Part shown: positions 1 through 8,064 of the stretch, piece after piece | Position numbering within the stretch: the stretch's first letter is position 1 | How the letters are laid out: each line of letters opens with the position of its first letter | From: CAYFUT01 sp964346395 | GTDB taxonomy: Bacteria; Bacillota; Halanaerobiia; Halobacteroidales; Halobacteroidaceae | Direction: 5' to 3' | Assembly: GCA_964346395.1 (NCBI GenBank) | Contig: CAYFUT010000007.1 | Coordinates: forward strand, 1 to 64,000 | Length of the DNA stretch: 64,000 bases | The notes under the pieces: model-generated | The model's input: the letters and a program-made list of their open reading frames with translations, nothing else | What the model was told of the DNA's origin: nothing | The model's database searches: none | Made by a program: the position numbers and the translations under genes

Positions 1-35
1 TCCATTCTCCATTCTCCATTTTCCATTCTCCATTT
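1..35. repeat. short tandem repeat after queA
   Basis: The first 35 bases are about five imperfect copies of the heptamer TCCATTC or TCCATTT, ending at the queA stop codon. It is non-coding simple sequence just downstream of queA on the minus strand. No function can be read from it. The array may continue beyond the window edge. Confidence 0.7.
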
Positions 36-1059
36 ATAATATAAGCATCCCGTCGCCAAAACTATAAAATCTATAACCTTTTTCTTTGGCTGTTTCGTAA
101 GCATTAAATATTTGTTCTTTGCCGGCAAAAGCTGCTACCATCATAATCAGCGTTGATTCCGGTAAATGAAAATTAGTAATCAACCCATCAATAGCTTTGA
201 ACTGATATCCAGGGTAAATAAATATATCTGTCCATCCCTTATCGGAAGTTATTTTCCCCTGCTTGTCAGCTACCGTTTCCAGCGTCCGAGTAGTAGTTGT
301 TCCTACAGCAATAACCTTCTTCCCTGCTTTCTTTGTTTTCTCAATCATCTGAGCTGTTTCAGCAGGTACTTCATAGTACTCAGAATGCATTTCGTGCTCT
401 TCTACTTCCTCTACCCGCACCGGGCGAAAAGTACCAAGACCTACATGCAGGGTAATATCGGCAATTTTAACTCCTTGTTCCTTTAGCTGAGTCAACAACC
501 GTTCTGTAAAGTGTAAACCCGCTGTGGGAGCCGCTGCTGCCCCTCTTTTTTCAGCATATACAGTCTGATATTTATCTGGTTCTTCTAATTCTTCGGTAAT
601 ATAAGGCGGTAACGGCATATTACCCAACTGGTCTAAAATTTCTTCAAATACTCCCTCATACTCAAATTCAACTTCCCGCCCCCCAAAATCAGTTACTGAT
701 TTTACCTCAGCAGCTAATAAGCCATCCCCAAATACAATTTCGGTACCCACCTTTACTTTTCCATTCGCACTAACTAAAACTTCCCAGCAGTCCAACTCTT
801 TTTGGTTTAACAGTAAAACTTCAACTTTCCCGCCGGTTTCTTTTTTAGTCCCAAATAGTCGGGCCGGTATTACTTCCGTATTATTGCGAACTAATAAATC
901 TCCAGGTCCCAGATAATCAATTATATCTTTAAACCGCCGGTGTTCAAGTTGATCTTGCTTCCGATTAACTACCATTAATCTTGATTCATCGCGCGGTTCA
1001 GCAGGTTTCTGCGCAATCATTTCTTCCGGTAGTTCAAAGTCAAATTCTTCTACTTGCAT
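34..1059 (-). CDS. queA: S-adenosylmethionine:tRNA ribosyltransferase-isomerase QueA
   Basis: QueA transfers and isomerises the ribosyl part of S-adenosylmethionine onto 7-aminomethyl-7-deazaguanine in tRNA, giving epoxyqueuosine in the cytoplasm. The 341-residue product is full length for the family. It shows the N-terminal RDESRLMVV segment (about residue 23) and the signature AAPTAGLHFT near residue 177. The ATG start at 1059 has a GAGGTG ribosome site. It is the last gene of a minus-strand group with ruvA, ruvB and a DUF2905 gene, the usual ruvAB-queA neighbourhood of Firmicutes; tgt would be expected just beyond the window. No key segment is missing. Confidence 0.97.
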   Translation of the reverse strand: MQVEEFDFELPEEMIAQKPAEPRDESRLMVVNRKQDQLEHRRFKDIIDYLGPGDLLVRNNTEVIPARLFGTKKETGGKVEVLLLNQKELDCWEVLVSANGKVKVGTEIVFGDGLLAAEVKSVTDFGGREVEFEYEGVFEEILDQLGNMPLPPYITEELEEPDKYQTVYAEKRGAAAAPTAGLHFTERLLTQLKEQGVKIADITLHVGLGTFRPVRVEEVEEHEMHSEYYEVPAETAQMIEKTKKAGKKVIAVGTTTTRTLETVADKQGKITSDKGWTDIFIYPGYQFKAIDGLITNFHLPESTLIMMVAAFAGKEQIFNAYETAKEKGYRFYSFGDGMLIL

Positions 1060-1108
1060 GCAATCACCTCAATTTATAACTTTACAATGAAATTTAGTAG
1101 GAAGAAAA

Positions 1109-1138
1109 GGTAGCGACATGATATATCATGTCGCTACC
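1109..1138. repeat. 30-bp perfect palindrome, repeat family P copy 1
   Basis: A perfect 30-bp palindrome centred on GATATATC lies between the DUF2905 gene and queA. On the minus strand it is followed by CTTTTCTT, so it could work as a terminator or attenuator ahead of queA. A second palindrome with the same 14-bp core and almost the same arms lies at 4867-4900, which suggests a dispersed repeat family and not just a local terminator. Confidence 0.75.
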
Positions 1139-1208
1139 CTTGTATTGTCCACTAATCTAGAAAAAATATTATTACAGCAAACCTCAGTTTAAACTTTCAA
1201 CTCCATTT

Positions 1209-1409
1209 TCATTTTAATAACCATAAGATAAACGATAAAACCACACTAATTAAAATCGAAGTAGTAATTGGAAAATAAAATCCAAAATTATCACCTTGAA
1301 TTCGTATATCCCCCGGCAATCTACCCAAGGGCAGTCCTAATTTAAAGGCTAACCCACCCACAATTAATATTATTCCTCCTATAATCAGCAGGTTAGAAAA
1401 GTCTTTCAT
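1209..1409 (-). CDS. DUF2905 family small membrane protein
   Basis: This is a 66-residue protein of the DUF2905 family, whose role is unknown. It has two predicted membrane segments (about residues 4-22 and 44-63) joined by the typical LPLGRLPGDI loop. I chose the ATG at 1409 because GAGGGGG lies just upstream; the open frame extends seven codons further without a good ribosome site. The start lies inside the ruvB 3' end (17-bp overlap), so the two are translationally linked. The place between ruvB and queA is common for this family in clostridia. Confidence 0.85.
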   Translation of the reverse strand: MKDFSNLLIIGGIILIVGGLAFKLGLPLGRLPGDIRIQGDNFGFYFPITTSILISVVLSFILWLLK

Positions 1410-2400
1410 CTTCTGCCCCCTCAACATCAAAATGCTGATAGGCTGACCGCGTTGCTTTCCGACCCTGCGAAGTCCGCTCTAAATATCCAATTTGCAGCAA
1501 ATAAGGCTCATACACGTCTTCGATTGTCTCCCGCTCTTCATTAATTGCTGCTGACAAAGTAGATAAACCAACGGGACCTCCATCAAATTTTTCGATAATA
1601 GTCAATAAAATTTTGCGGTCTAACCTATCTAGTCCCTTTTCATCTACTTCCAATCGGGATAAAGCTTGTCTAGCTATTCCTTTCGTAATTATTCCATCGC
1701 CTTCTACCTGGGCAAAATCACGCACCCGTTTTAAAAATCGATTAGCAATCCGGGGCGTACCCCGAGAGCGGCGGGCAATTTCATAGGCTCCATCTGATTC
1801 GATCTGCACTTCCAATACTTGTGCTGCCCGCTTTACAATCCGGGCCAACTCTTCTTCAGAATAAAACTTAAGCCGGCTCATTACTCCAAACCGATCGCGC
1901 AGGGGAGAAGTTAAATTACCAGAACGGGTAGTAGCTCCTACCAAGGTAAATGGGGGTAAATCCAGCCGCACTGACCGAGCATTAGGGCCATTGCCCACTA
2001 CTATATCAAGAGCATACTCTTCCATAGCCGGATATAAAATTTCCTCAATCATCCGGTTTAAACGGTGAATTTCATCAATAAAAAAGACATCATGAGCAGT
2101 TAAATTAGTTAGCACCGCCGCCAGATCCCCCGGCTTTTCAATAGCAGGCCCAGAAGTAACTTTAATATCTACTCCCAGTTCATTGGCAATGATATTAGCT
2201 AAAGTTGTCTTCCCTAAACCCGGCGGACCCGCCAGCAAAACATGATCCAGAGCTTCCCCCCGCTGTTTAGTAGCCTCAATAAACACTTTCAGATTATCCG
2301 TGATTTTCTTCTGCCCAATATACTCACTAAAAGTCTGCGGCCGCAGACTTTGATCCAGATCATTTTCCTGCTGCGCCCGAGATACGAATCTATCTTCCAT
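1393..2400 (-). CDS. ruvB: Holliday junction branch migration ATPase RuvB
   Basis: RuvB is the hexameric AAA+ motor that, with RuvA, drives branch migration of Holliday junctions during recombinational repair. The 335-residue product has Walker A GPPGLGKTT near residue 58, Walker B DEIHRL near 113, the GATTRSG sensor region and a C-terminal winged helix. A GTG directly precedes the ATG at 2400; GGGGAGGAG is better spaced for the ATG. It follows ruvA after about 36 bases and overlaps the DUF2905 gene downstream. Confidence 0.98.
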   Translation of the reverse strand: MEDRFVSRAQQENDLDQSLRPQTFSEYIGQKKITDNLKVFIEATKQRGEALDHVLLAGPPGLGKTTLANIIANELGVDIKVTSGPAIEKPGDLAAVLTNLTAHDVFFIDEIHRLNRMIEEILYPAMEEYALDIVVGNGPNARSVRLDLPPFTLVGATTRSGNLTSPLRDRFGVMSRLKFYSEEELARIVKRAAQVLEVQIESDGAYEIARRSRGTPRIANRFLKRVRDFAQVEGDGIITKGIARQALSRLEVDEKGLDRLDRKILLTIIEKFDGGPVGLSTLSAAINEERETIEDVYEPYLLQIGYLERTSQGRKATRSAYQHFDVEGAEDERLF

Positions 2401-2436
2401 CACAAACTCCTCCCCGCTTAATCATAAACAGATATG

Positions 2437-3027
2437 TTATTTATTAAGGTAATTAAGCCCTTTCCGAATTACTTTTTCTACCGCTAAATCCTGATTATCA
2501 GCCAGCACCTTCGATACAGCTTCCCGCGCCTGCGATTGAGAATAGCCCAAGTTTACCAAACCCTGCACTGCTTCTTTAACTTTACTATCATCCACCTGCT
2601 GCTCACTACCGCTTACTTCTACTTCCTCTAGTTCTAGCTTTTCCTGCAGTTCAAGAATTAACCGCTTAGCTGTTTTTTTTCCAATTCCTTTCACCTGTTT
2701 TAACTGTTTTACATCACCATTCATGACTGCCATTTTAAACTCCTGAACCGGCATAGTTCCTAACACTCCTAAAGCTACCTTCGGGCCGATGCGGGAAACT
2801 CCTAACATCTGTTCAAAAACCTCCAAGGAAGCTAAATCAGCAAAGCCATAAAGTTTCAAAGCATCTTCCCGCACATACGTATAAATATGTAATTCTACTT
2901 CTTCTTCCGTTGTTAATCCCTGCTGTACGCGGGCAGGAACGTAAACTTTATAGCCCACCCCATCTACATTGATTACAATATAATCTACTCCCTGCCGCTG
3001 CATTACCCCGTCTAAATAAGCTATCAT
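2437..3027 (-). CDS. ruvA: Holliday junction DNA-binding protein RuvA
   Basis: RuvA is the tetrameric protein that binds the four-way junction and loads RuvB. The product of 196 residues starts MIAYLDGVM, has an N-terminal OB fold, paired helix-hairpin-helix motifs (VSRIGPKVALGVLG and VKGIGKKTAKRLILEL) and the C-terminal UBA-like domain that contacts RuvB. The ATG at 3027 is preceded by GGGAGG; an upstream extension in the same frame has no family similarity. ruvC, normally located between yebC and ruvA in clostridia, is not present. Confidence 0.96.
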   Translation of the reverse strand: MIAYLDGVMQRQGVDYIVINVDGVGYKVYVPARVQQGLTTEEEVELHIYTYVREDALKLYGFADLASLEVFEQMLGVSRIGPKVALGVLGTMPVQEFKMAVMNGDVKQLKQVKGIGKKTAKRLILELQEKLELEEVEVSGSEQQVDDSKVKEAVQGLVNLGYSQSQAREAVSKVLADNQDLAVEKVIRKGLNYLNK

Positions 3028-3124
3028 TTCTGCTGCCTCCCAGGTAAAACTTGCCTGATTATGTAAATCATAAAGCAACAGCCTCTCGGCTGCTGCCGGC
3101 CGAAATTTATTCTCCTGTTAAAGC

Positions 3125-3892
3125 TTAAATTTCGTCTTGAATTTCCGCCATTACATCTTCGGGAATAGTAAAGTTAGCATACACATCCTGCACATCATCA
3201 TGATCTTCTAATTCATTCATTACCCGCAGTACTTGTTTAGCATCTTTAGGGTCGGTTAGCGGAACTTCATTATTCGGGATCATCACTAAATCTCCCGAGT
3301 CAAATTTATAACCCATTTCTTCCATCTCTTTTCGGACCGCCTGTAACTCTTCGTCTTCGGTAATAATCTCTACACTTTCTTCAGAATAATCTATATCTTC
3401 AGCTCCTGCTTCGATAGCATCCATCATTACCTCTTCTTCATCATCAACGTTATATTCACTACGATCAATAACCAGCTGACCTTTTCTTTCAAACATCCAA
3501 GCCACGCAGCCGTCTTCTCCTAAGTTGCCGCCGTGTTCCGACAGTAAATGGCGCAATTCAGAAACAGTTCGATTCCGATTATCACTCATAACATCAATAT
3601 ACAGAGCTACTCCCGCCGGGGCATAGCCTTCATATACCATCGGTTCATAATCTACACCTTCTAACTCTCCCGTACCGCGTTTAATAGCCCGTTCGATATT
3701 TTCCTTCGGCATATTCGCGTCTTTAGCCTTTTGAATTGCCAAATCCAAATCATTGTTTACCTCAGGGTCTCCACCGCCCTCCCGAGCAGCAACAGTAATC
3801 TTCTTAACTAACTTAGAAAATAATTTAGCCCGGCGCCGGTCTTCTTTCTTCTTTTGATGCTTAATATTATGCCATTTGGAATGTCCTGCCAT
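3125..3892 (-). CDS. yebC: YebC/PmpR family protein (TACO1-like)
   Basis: YebC proteins were described as transcription regulators, and more recent work links them to translation of difficult proline-rich stretches. The 255-residue product begins MAGHSKWHNIKHQKKKED, the family signature, and has the three-domain size of the family, with a strongly acidic C-terminal half. The ATG at 3892 follows GGGAGGGG. It lies just upstream of ruvA on the same strand, as in many Firmicutes and proteobacteria. Confidence 0.95.
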   Translation of the reverse strand: MAGHSKWHNIKHQKKKEDRRRAKLFSKLVKKITVAAREGGGDPEVNNDLDLAIQKAKDANMPKENIERAIKRGTGELEGVDYEPMVYEGYAPAGVALYIDVMSDNRNRTVSELRHLLSEHGGNLGEDGCVAWMFERKGQLVIDRSEYNVDDEEEVMMDAIEAGAEDIDYSEESVEIITEDEELQAVRKEMEEMGYKFDSGDLVMIPNNEVPLTDPKDAKQVLRVMNELEDHDDVQDVYANFTIPEDVMAEIQDEI

Positions 3893-3958
3893 ATAATAAC
3901 CCCTCCCTTAAAGGCACTCTTAAGTTATTATTTTAACATATAAAGAATTTTTTATCAA

Positions 3959-4807
3959 TTATTCCTCCGCTAATACTTCTTCCATCATAGTTGAGCGGGG
4001 ATAAGAGCCCAACAGTTTACACCAGGCTGTTTTAGTCTTTACAGCAGTTAACACTTCATTAATTAATTCTTGCTCATAGTGGCCCACAAAATCAATAAAG
4101 AATATATAATCCCCCAGTAATTTTTTAGCCGGTCTCGATTCAATTCTGGTTAGATTGATCTCTCGGACAGCAAATTCCTGTAAAATTTCATACAAAGCAC
4201 CGGGATGATCTTCAACCGGAGAACAAATAATAGAAGTTTTATCCTGACCTGTCGGCTCACTATCTTCCTCCGCTAAGACTATAAATCGCGTCCAATTCGC
4301 TTCATTATCTTGAATTCCGTCAGCTATAACCTGTCGGTGGTATTGCTCCGCTGCTTTTGTAGTTCCAATTGCAGCCCAGTTAACCCCTTTCTGTAGCAGT
4401 TCACTAACTGCTCCTGCTGTACTATCCGCTGTATGAGTCTGATGCTCTCCTAACTCTTCTACTAAAAACTGTCGGCACTGAGCTAAAGCATGCGGGTGGG
4501 AAATAACATGTTCAATATCAGTTAGAGCCGCTTGTTGATTAGCAATTAAATTATGTTCGACGGGAATTACCACCTCAGCTCTTATTTTCAAATCAAACTC
4601 AACCAATAAATCAAGAGTTAAGTTGACCGCTCCCTCCAGAGAATTTTCAATCGGTACAATTGCTTTATCTATCGTACCTTTCCTAACTCCGTCAACTAAG
4701 CTGGTGATATCTTGATAAGAAAGATATTCAGCTACCTGTCCGTCAAACTTTCGGGCTGCTAACTCACAAAAACTACCTTCTGGTCCTAAAAAACCTAACT
4801 TTGCCAC
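3959..4807 (-). CDS. pheA: prephenate dehydratase PheA
   Basis: PheA converts prephenate to phenylpyruvate for phenylalanine synthesis. The product is about 282 residues: a catalytic domain starting GFLGPEGSF, with the catalytic TRF triplet in NWTRFIV (about residue 174), followed by an ACT domain with the ESRP phenylalanine-sensing motif (about residue 224). No chorismate mutase domain is fused. Two in-frame GTG codons are possible; the second (4807) sits eight bases after AAGGAG, while the first overlaps that site. The gene appears single, between rnpB and yebC. Confidence 0.95.
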   Translation of the reverse strand: MAKLGFLGPEGSFCELAARKFDGQVAEYLSYQDITSLVDGVRKGTIDKAIVPIENSLEGAVNLTLDLLVEFDLKIRAEVVIPVEHNLIANQQAALTDIEHVISHPHALAQCRQFLVEELGEHQTHTADSTAGAVSELLQKGVNWAAIGTTKAAEQYHRQVIADGIQDNEANWTRFIVLAEEDSEPTGQDKTSIICSPVEDHPGALYEILQEFAVREINLTRIESRPAKKLLGDYIFFIDFVGHYEQELINEVLTAVKTKTAWCKLLGSYPRSTMMEEVLAEE

Positions 4808-4866
4808 TGGTTTCACTCCTTATAAATTATATTAGCTACCGATTATGAAAATTTATGTGCATAGTA

Positions 4867-4900
4867 AGATAGCGGCATGATATATCATGCCGCTATCTTT
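4867..4900. repeat. 34-bp perfect palindrome, repeat family P copy 2
   Basis: A perfect 34-bp palindrome lies between pheA and the rnpB terminator. Its core (ATGATATATCAT) is identical to that of the palindrome at 1109-1138, and the arms differ at only a few paired positions: changes on one arm are matched on the other. It has no good U-run on the minus strand, so a pure terminator role is less likely here than for copy 1. Confidence 0.75.
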
Positions 4901-4907
4901 AAATTAT

Positions 4908-4940
4908 ATAAAATAAGACATCCCAAAAAAGGATGTCTTA
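4908..4940 (-). terminator. rho-independent terminator of rnpB
   Basis: Downstream of the RNase P RNA on the minus strand is an inverted repeat (arms GGATGTCTT at 4931-4939 and its complement at about 4915-4923) separated by a short A/T loop and followed by an AT-rich tail. Its place just after the RNA 3' end fits termination of rnpB. Confidence 0.7.
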
Positions 4941-4952
4941 AATAGTAGTTCG

Positions 4953-5325
4953 CGGGCAATAAGCAGGTCTGTAAGCCGAGTTCTGTATCCTCACGGATAG
5001 ATAGTCATCTATCTCGGGCGGCAGTTACCTACCTCCTCAAGCAGCTTACCCGGAAAGATGGGCGGGCAGCCCTTATCCTTTCCCTATTCAGCCTTGCTCC
5101 GGATGGGGTTTACCTAGCGAAACCTGTTACCAGGCTCCCTGGTGCGCTCTTACCGCACCCTTTCACTCTTACCGGTAAAAAACTACCGGCGACATACTTT
5201 CTGTGGCACTTGCCCGCAGGTTACCCTGGCTGGGGGTTATCCAGCATCCTGCCCTCTGGAGCTCGGACTTTCCTCAAGTACAGCCTCTACTGTACCTGCG
5301 ACCATCCGACCTACTTATTGCCCTT
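4953..5325 (-). ncRNA. rnpB: RNase P RNA (class A)
   Basis: This is the catalytic RNA that removes tRNA 5' leaders. Read on the minus strand it contains the conserved GAGGAAAGTCC near the 5' end (about 5268-5278), GTGAAAGGGTGCGGTAAGAG (about 5145-5165), GGAGCAAGGC and the 3' AACTCGGCTTACAG. The two ends pair over about 16 bases to form helix P1. The order of conserved blocks matches the E. coli-like class A fold, not the Bacillus class B type. Any reading frames across it are spurious. The ends are estimated from P1. Confidence 0.95.
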
Positions 5326-5342
5326 ATTAAATTCCAAATCAA

Positions 5343-5371
5343 ATTGTAACATTAAAATAACGGTTTGTCAA
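5343..5371 (-). promoter_or_regulatory. sigma-A promoter of rnpB
   Basis: On the minus strand there is a perfect -35 TTGACA (5366-5371), a 17-base spacer and -10 TACAAT (5343-5348). Predicted transcription starts near 5336, about ten bases before the RNase P RNA 5' end. Confidence 0.88.
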
Positions 5372-5380
5372 TATAATTTT

Positions 5381-6097
5381 CTATTCAGCCCAGTATAAAA
5401 TTCTACCACACTGCTCACAAGTTACTACTTCTCCACTATTTTTTACTTTTTTAACTAAATTCAGCGATAAACTCATTCTACAGCCCATACAGAAACCATC
5501 TTCCAATTTTACTACCGCTCGCCCCTGTTTTTCTTCATATAAATGATTATACATCTCTATTAATTCCTCACCTAATTCTTCTTCTAAGCCTTCTCTTTCC
5601 GCCTGCAGATCAGCTAGTTCCTCTTCTAACTGCTGTTGTTGTTCTTCTTTTGCAGTTTTTAACTCTTCTACTTCATCTTTTTTAGCGGATAAATCACGGT
5701 AAAGTGCTTCTATTTCTTCCTCTAGCTCTTCTTCTTCCACCATCAGATCTAGCAGTTCTTCCTCTAATTCTTCTTTCTGCTCACCTAGTTTATCTAATTT
5801 TTCATTTAATTGATTCAGCTCTTTAGGATTAGAATTTTCTCCACTATACAGCTGATCCTCATAATCTTCTTCTTGTCTTTCAAGGCGGGAATCTTCAAAT
5901 TCTTTATCTTTAATTTTCTTCTGTAATGTTTCTAACTTATTTTCCCGATCAGTAATTTTATCTTTTACCTCTCCAATTTCTGCTTTCACTTCAGCAATTT
6001 TTGCATTTAATTCTTCCGTCTCCTGTTCCTCTTTTCTTGCCTCCATTTCTTGATCAATATTCTGTAAGCGCCATAAAAACTCTATATCAGTTATCAA
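5381..6097 (-). CDS. zinc-ribbon coiled-coil protein (COG1579 type)
   Basis: The 238-residue protein is a long, highly charged coiled coil (about residues 10-185) followed by a four-cysteine zinc ribbon with CMGC and CEQC pairs near the C terminus. This is the zf-RING_7/COG1579 family, suggested to bind nucleic acid; the precise role is unknown. The start is a TTG at 6097 seven bases after GGAGGG. It lies downstream of nif3 and upstream of rnpB, a frequent clostridial arrangement (trmK-nif3-zinc ribbon-rnpB). Confidence 0.88.
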   Translation of the reverse strand: MITDIEFLWRLQNIDQEMEARKEEQETEELNAKIAEVKAEIGEVKDKITDRENKLETLQKKIKDKEFEDSRLERQEEDYEDQLYSGENSNPKELNQLNEKLDKLGEQKEELEEELLDLMVEEEELEEEIEALYRDLSAKKDEVEELKTAKEEQQQQLEEELADLQAEREGLEEELGEELIEMYNHLYEEKQGRAVVKLEDGFCMGCRMSLSLNLVKKVKNSGEVVTCEQCGRILYWAE

Positions 6098-6139
6098 ATC
6101 TTATCCCTCCTGTAACTAATTAATTTATAATCCAATAGA

Positions 6140-6169
6140 AAAAAGGTAGGTTCAATGGACAACCTACCT
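6140..6169 (-). terminator. terminator after nif3
   Basis: An inverted repeat with 9-bp arms (AGGTAGGTT at 6144-6152 and its complement at 6161-6169) is followed on the minus strand by a run of T. It begins at the nif3 stop codon and ends the trmK-nif3 transcript ahead of the zinc-ribbon gene. Confidence 0.85.
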
Positions 6170-7283
6170 ACATTAATTCCCAGGGTTTAGTATTAGTCTG
6201 CGAAGTTATAACCTCAATCTCCAACTCTTCCGCTTCTGCTTTAGTCTGTAAATAATCTGTTACTCCTGCCTGCATAATCTTTTCCGTTCCATAATGACCA
6301 GCATCAATTACCGCTAATCCTTCTGCTTCTGCCGCCTGGGCTTCGTGAAATTTCAAATCGCCAGTTATCAGGAGATCAGCTCCTTTAGCTGCCGCTGGTT
6401 TGATAAAATCAGCGCCGCTTCCACTACATAGGGCTACCTTCTCCACTTTCTGATCTAATTTCCCAACTACCTTAACAGTTTTTAAACTTAACTTCTTTTT
6501 TACCAGTCGGCTGTATTCTTCTAAACTTCTTGCTTCTATCCGGCCAATTCTTCCTATCCCGACTACTTCTCCTTGATTATCAAGAGGATAAACATCATAC
6601 GCTACTTCCTCATACGGGTGAGCCTCAAGGACAGCTTCCAGAACAGAAGCAAGTTTTCCCTCCGGGACAATAGTTTCAATTCTCTTTTCAGCTACTTCAC
6701 TAACTTCGCCCTGAGTTCCTAAATAAGGATCAGTTCCGGCTAACGGCTTAAACGTACCCTGCCCCGACTGCTGAAAAGTACAGTGGCTGTAATTTCCAAT
6801 CCACCCCGCTCCGGCAGCGCCCAGAGCAGACCTCACTTCTTCTACAGCTTCCTCAGGCACAAATACTACTAACTTTTTTAACTGCTGTTCGCTAGTTATC
6901 TGCAGTACCTGAGTATTTTCTACCTCTAACTTATCAGCCAGTAAATCATTCAAACCGCCGGGAGCAATATCATAGTTGCTGTGCATAGCATAAATAGCAA
7001 TTTCATTCTGGACAGCTTTTTTAATCAGTTGGCCCTGGGGGGAATCAAAGTTAATAGCTGCTAATTCCGTAAAAATAAAAGGATGATGGCTAATAATCAA
7101 ATCTACATCAGCAGCTACTGCTTCTTCTAATACTTGCCTGTTCACATCCAGAGTAACCAGTACTGAATCAACCTGCTGGTGATAACTCCCTACTTGCAGT
7201 CCTACCTTATCCCACTCTCTAGCCAAACTTTGCGGAGCTAAATCTTCAATTATCTCTACTACCCGGCTTAATTCTTCAGACAT
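6168..7283 (-). CDS. Nif3-like dinuclear metal centre protein (YqfO type)
   Basis: The 371-residue protein has the long YqfO architecture: two Nif3 halves that bind a dinuclear metal site, separated by an inserted PII/CutA-like domain (about residues 125-225). Metal ligands are visible in ISHHPFIF (about residue 65) and GHYGTE (about residue 328). The family is often labelled GTP cyclohydrolase type 2, but no activity can be read from sequence. The ATG at 7283 follows AGGAGG and overlaps the end of trmK by 16 bases, so the pair is co-translated. Confidence 0.92.
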   Translation of the reverse strand: MSEELSRVVEIIEDLAPQSLAREWDKVGLQVGSYHQQVDSVLVTLDVNRQVLEEAVAADVDLIISHHPFIFTELAAINFDSPQGQLIKKAVQNEIAIYAMHSNYDIAPGGLNDLLADKLEVENTQVLQITSEQQLKKLVVFVPEEAVEEVRSALGAAGAGWIGNYSHCTFQQSGQGTFKPLAGTDPYLGTQGEVSEVAEKRIETIVPEGKLASVLEAVLEAHPYEEVAYDVYPLDNQGEVVGIGRIGRIEARSLEEYSRLVKKKLSLKTVKVVGKLDQKVEKVALCSGSGADFIKPAAAKGADLLITGDLKFHEAQAAEAEGLAVIDAGHYGTEKIMQAGVTDYLQTKAEAEELEIEVITSQTNTKPWELM

Positions 7284-7957
7284 CTTTTTACCTCCTGGAG
7301 CCTATTTAATTTATATTGTATCTGCTTTAATTTATCACTTTCCGGCCGGTGCTGAACAAGTTGTTTTTCGATTTTCTCCCACTTTGCTTCCAGCCAGTCC
7401 AAAAATTCCGGCAGCAGCGGATCATTTTCCGCAATTAATTTGGGGCCTGCTGCCAGCAAAAACGGATCTTCTAACTCCATCTTCCCCGTCTGTACTGCCA
7501 TAACTTGGTAAAATTTGTCTCCTTCTCTAGCCAACTTTTCCCCTGTGATTTGAAAGTGATTAGCTGCTAGCCACTGACGCAGTTCAGAAATTGCACTCAT
7601 TGGCTGTAAAACCAAATTTTCTACTTCCCGGGCTACAGGAAGTTGGCCCGTAATAATTTTTCGGATTGTAGCCCCCCCCAGACCGGCAATTACAATCTCT
7701 TCTACTTCTCCTTTCTTCAACACCTTTAGACCATCTCCCTGTCTCACTTCTATTGAGCCGGCTACACCTGCTTTTTTTATTTGTTCCTGCGCTGTCTGAT
7801 ACGGCGGAGTTGTATATTCAGTAGCAATCACCCAAATACATCCCATTTCCTTAATTAAATAAATCGGTAAATAAGCATGATCGGTACCAATATCAGCCAC
7901 TATCCCCTCTAGATTAAGCATGGACGCTACCGCCTGTAAACGAGGTGATAAATTCAT
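7268..7957 (-). CDS. trmK: tRNA (adenine-N1)-methyltransferase TrmK
   Basis: TrmK makes m1A22 in bacterial tRNA using S-adenosylmethionine. The 229-residue protein carries the family-specific motif I ADIGTDHAYLPIYL (about residue 21), then VIAGLGG near residue 90, and a helical C-terminal part. The ATG at 7957 follows GAAAGGA. The neighbours rpoD, nif3 and the zinc-ribbon gene match the conserved Firmicutes order sigA-trmK-nif3. Confidence 0.93.
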   Translation of the reverse strand: MNLSPRLQAVASMLNLEGIVADIGTDHAYLPIYLIKEMGCIWVIATEYTTPPYQTAQEQIKKAGVAGSIEVRQGDGLKVLKKGEVEEIVIAGLGGATIRKIITGQLPVAREVENLVLQPMSAISELRQWLAANHFQITGEKLAREGDKFYQVMAVQTGKMELEDPFLLAAGPKLIAENDPLLPEFLDWLEAKWEKIEKQLVQHRPESDKLKQIQYKLNRLQEVKRCLKN

Positions 7958-7982
7958 ATTCTAATTTCCTTTCAAAAATATA

Positions 7983-8011
7983 TTCAAACTCAGACTAATT
8001 TATAGTATAAT
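7983..8011 (+). promoter_or_regulatory. sigma-A promoter of the PHP gene
   Basis: A TTCAAA (7983-7988) and a perfect TATAAT (8006-8011) are separated by 17 bases on the plus strand, about 55 bases before the PHP gene start. It lies in the 107-base spacer between divergent trmK and the PHP gene. Confidence 0.65.
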
Positions 8012-8064
8012 GGTAATAGGATTTCTACAAATCAATACAGCTAACTTTAAGAAAGGAGATCTTA

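Noticed and set aside
1..35. CRISPR-like short repeats
   Set aside because: The repeats are 7-base tandem units without spacers; simple sequence only.
5142..5398. Two plus-strand open frames across the RNase P RNA
   Set aside because: The region is a structured RNA gene on the other strand; the frames have no ribosome site and no family resemblance.
6168..7283. GTP cyclohydrolase I type 2
   Set aside because: Common database label for Nif3 proteins, but no sequence feature shows this activity.
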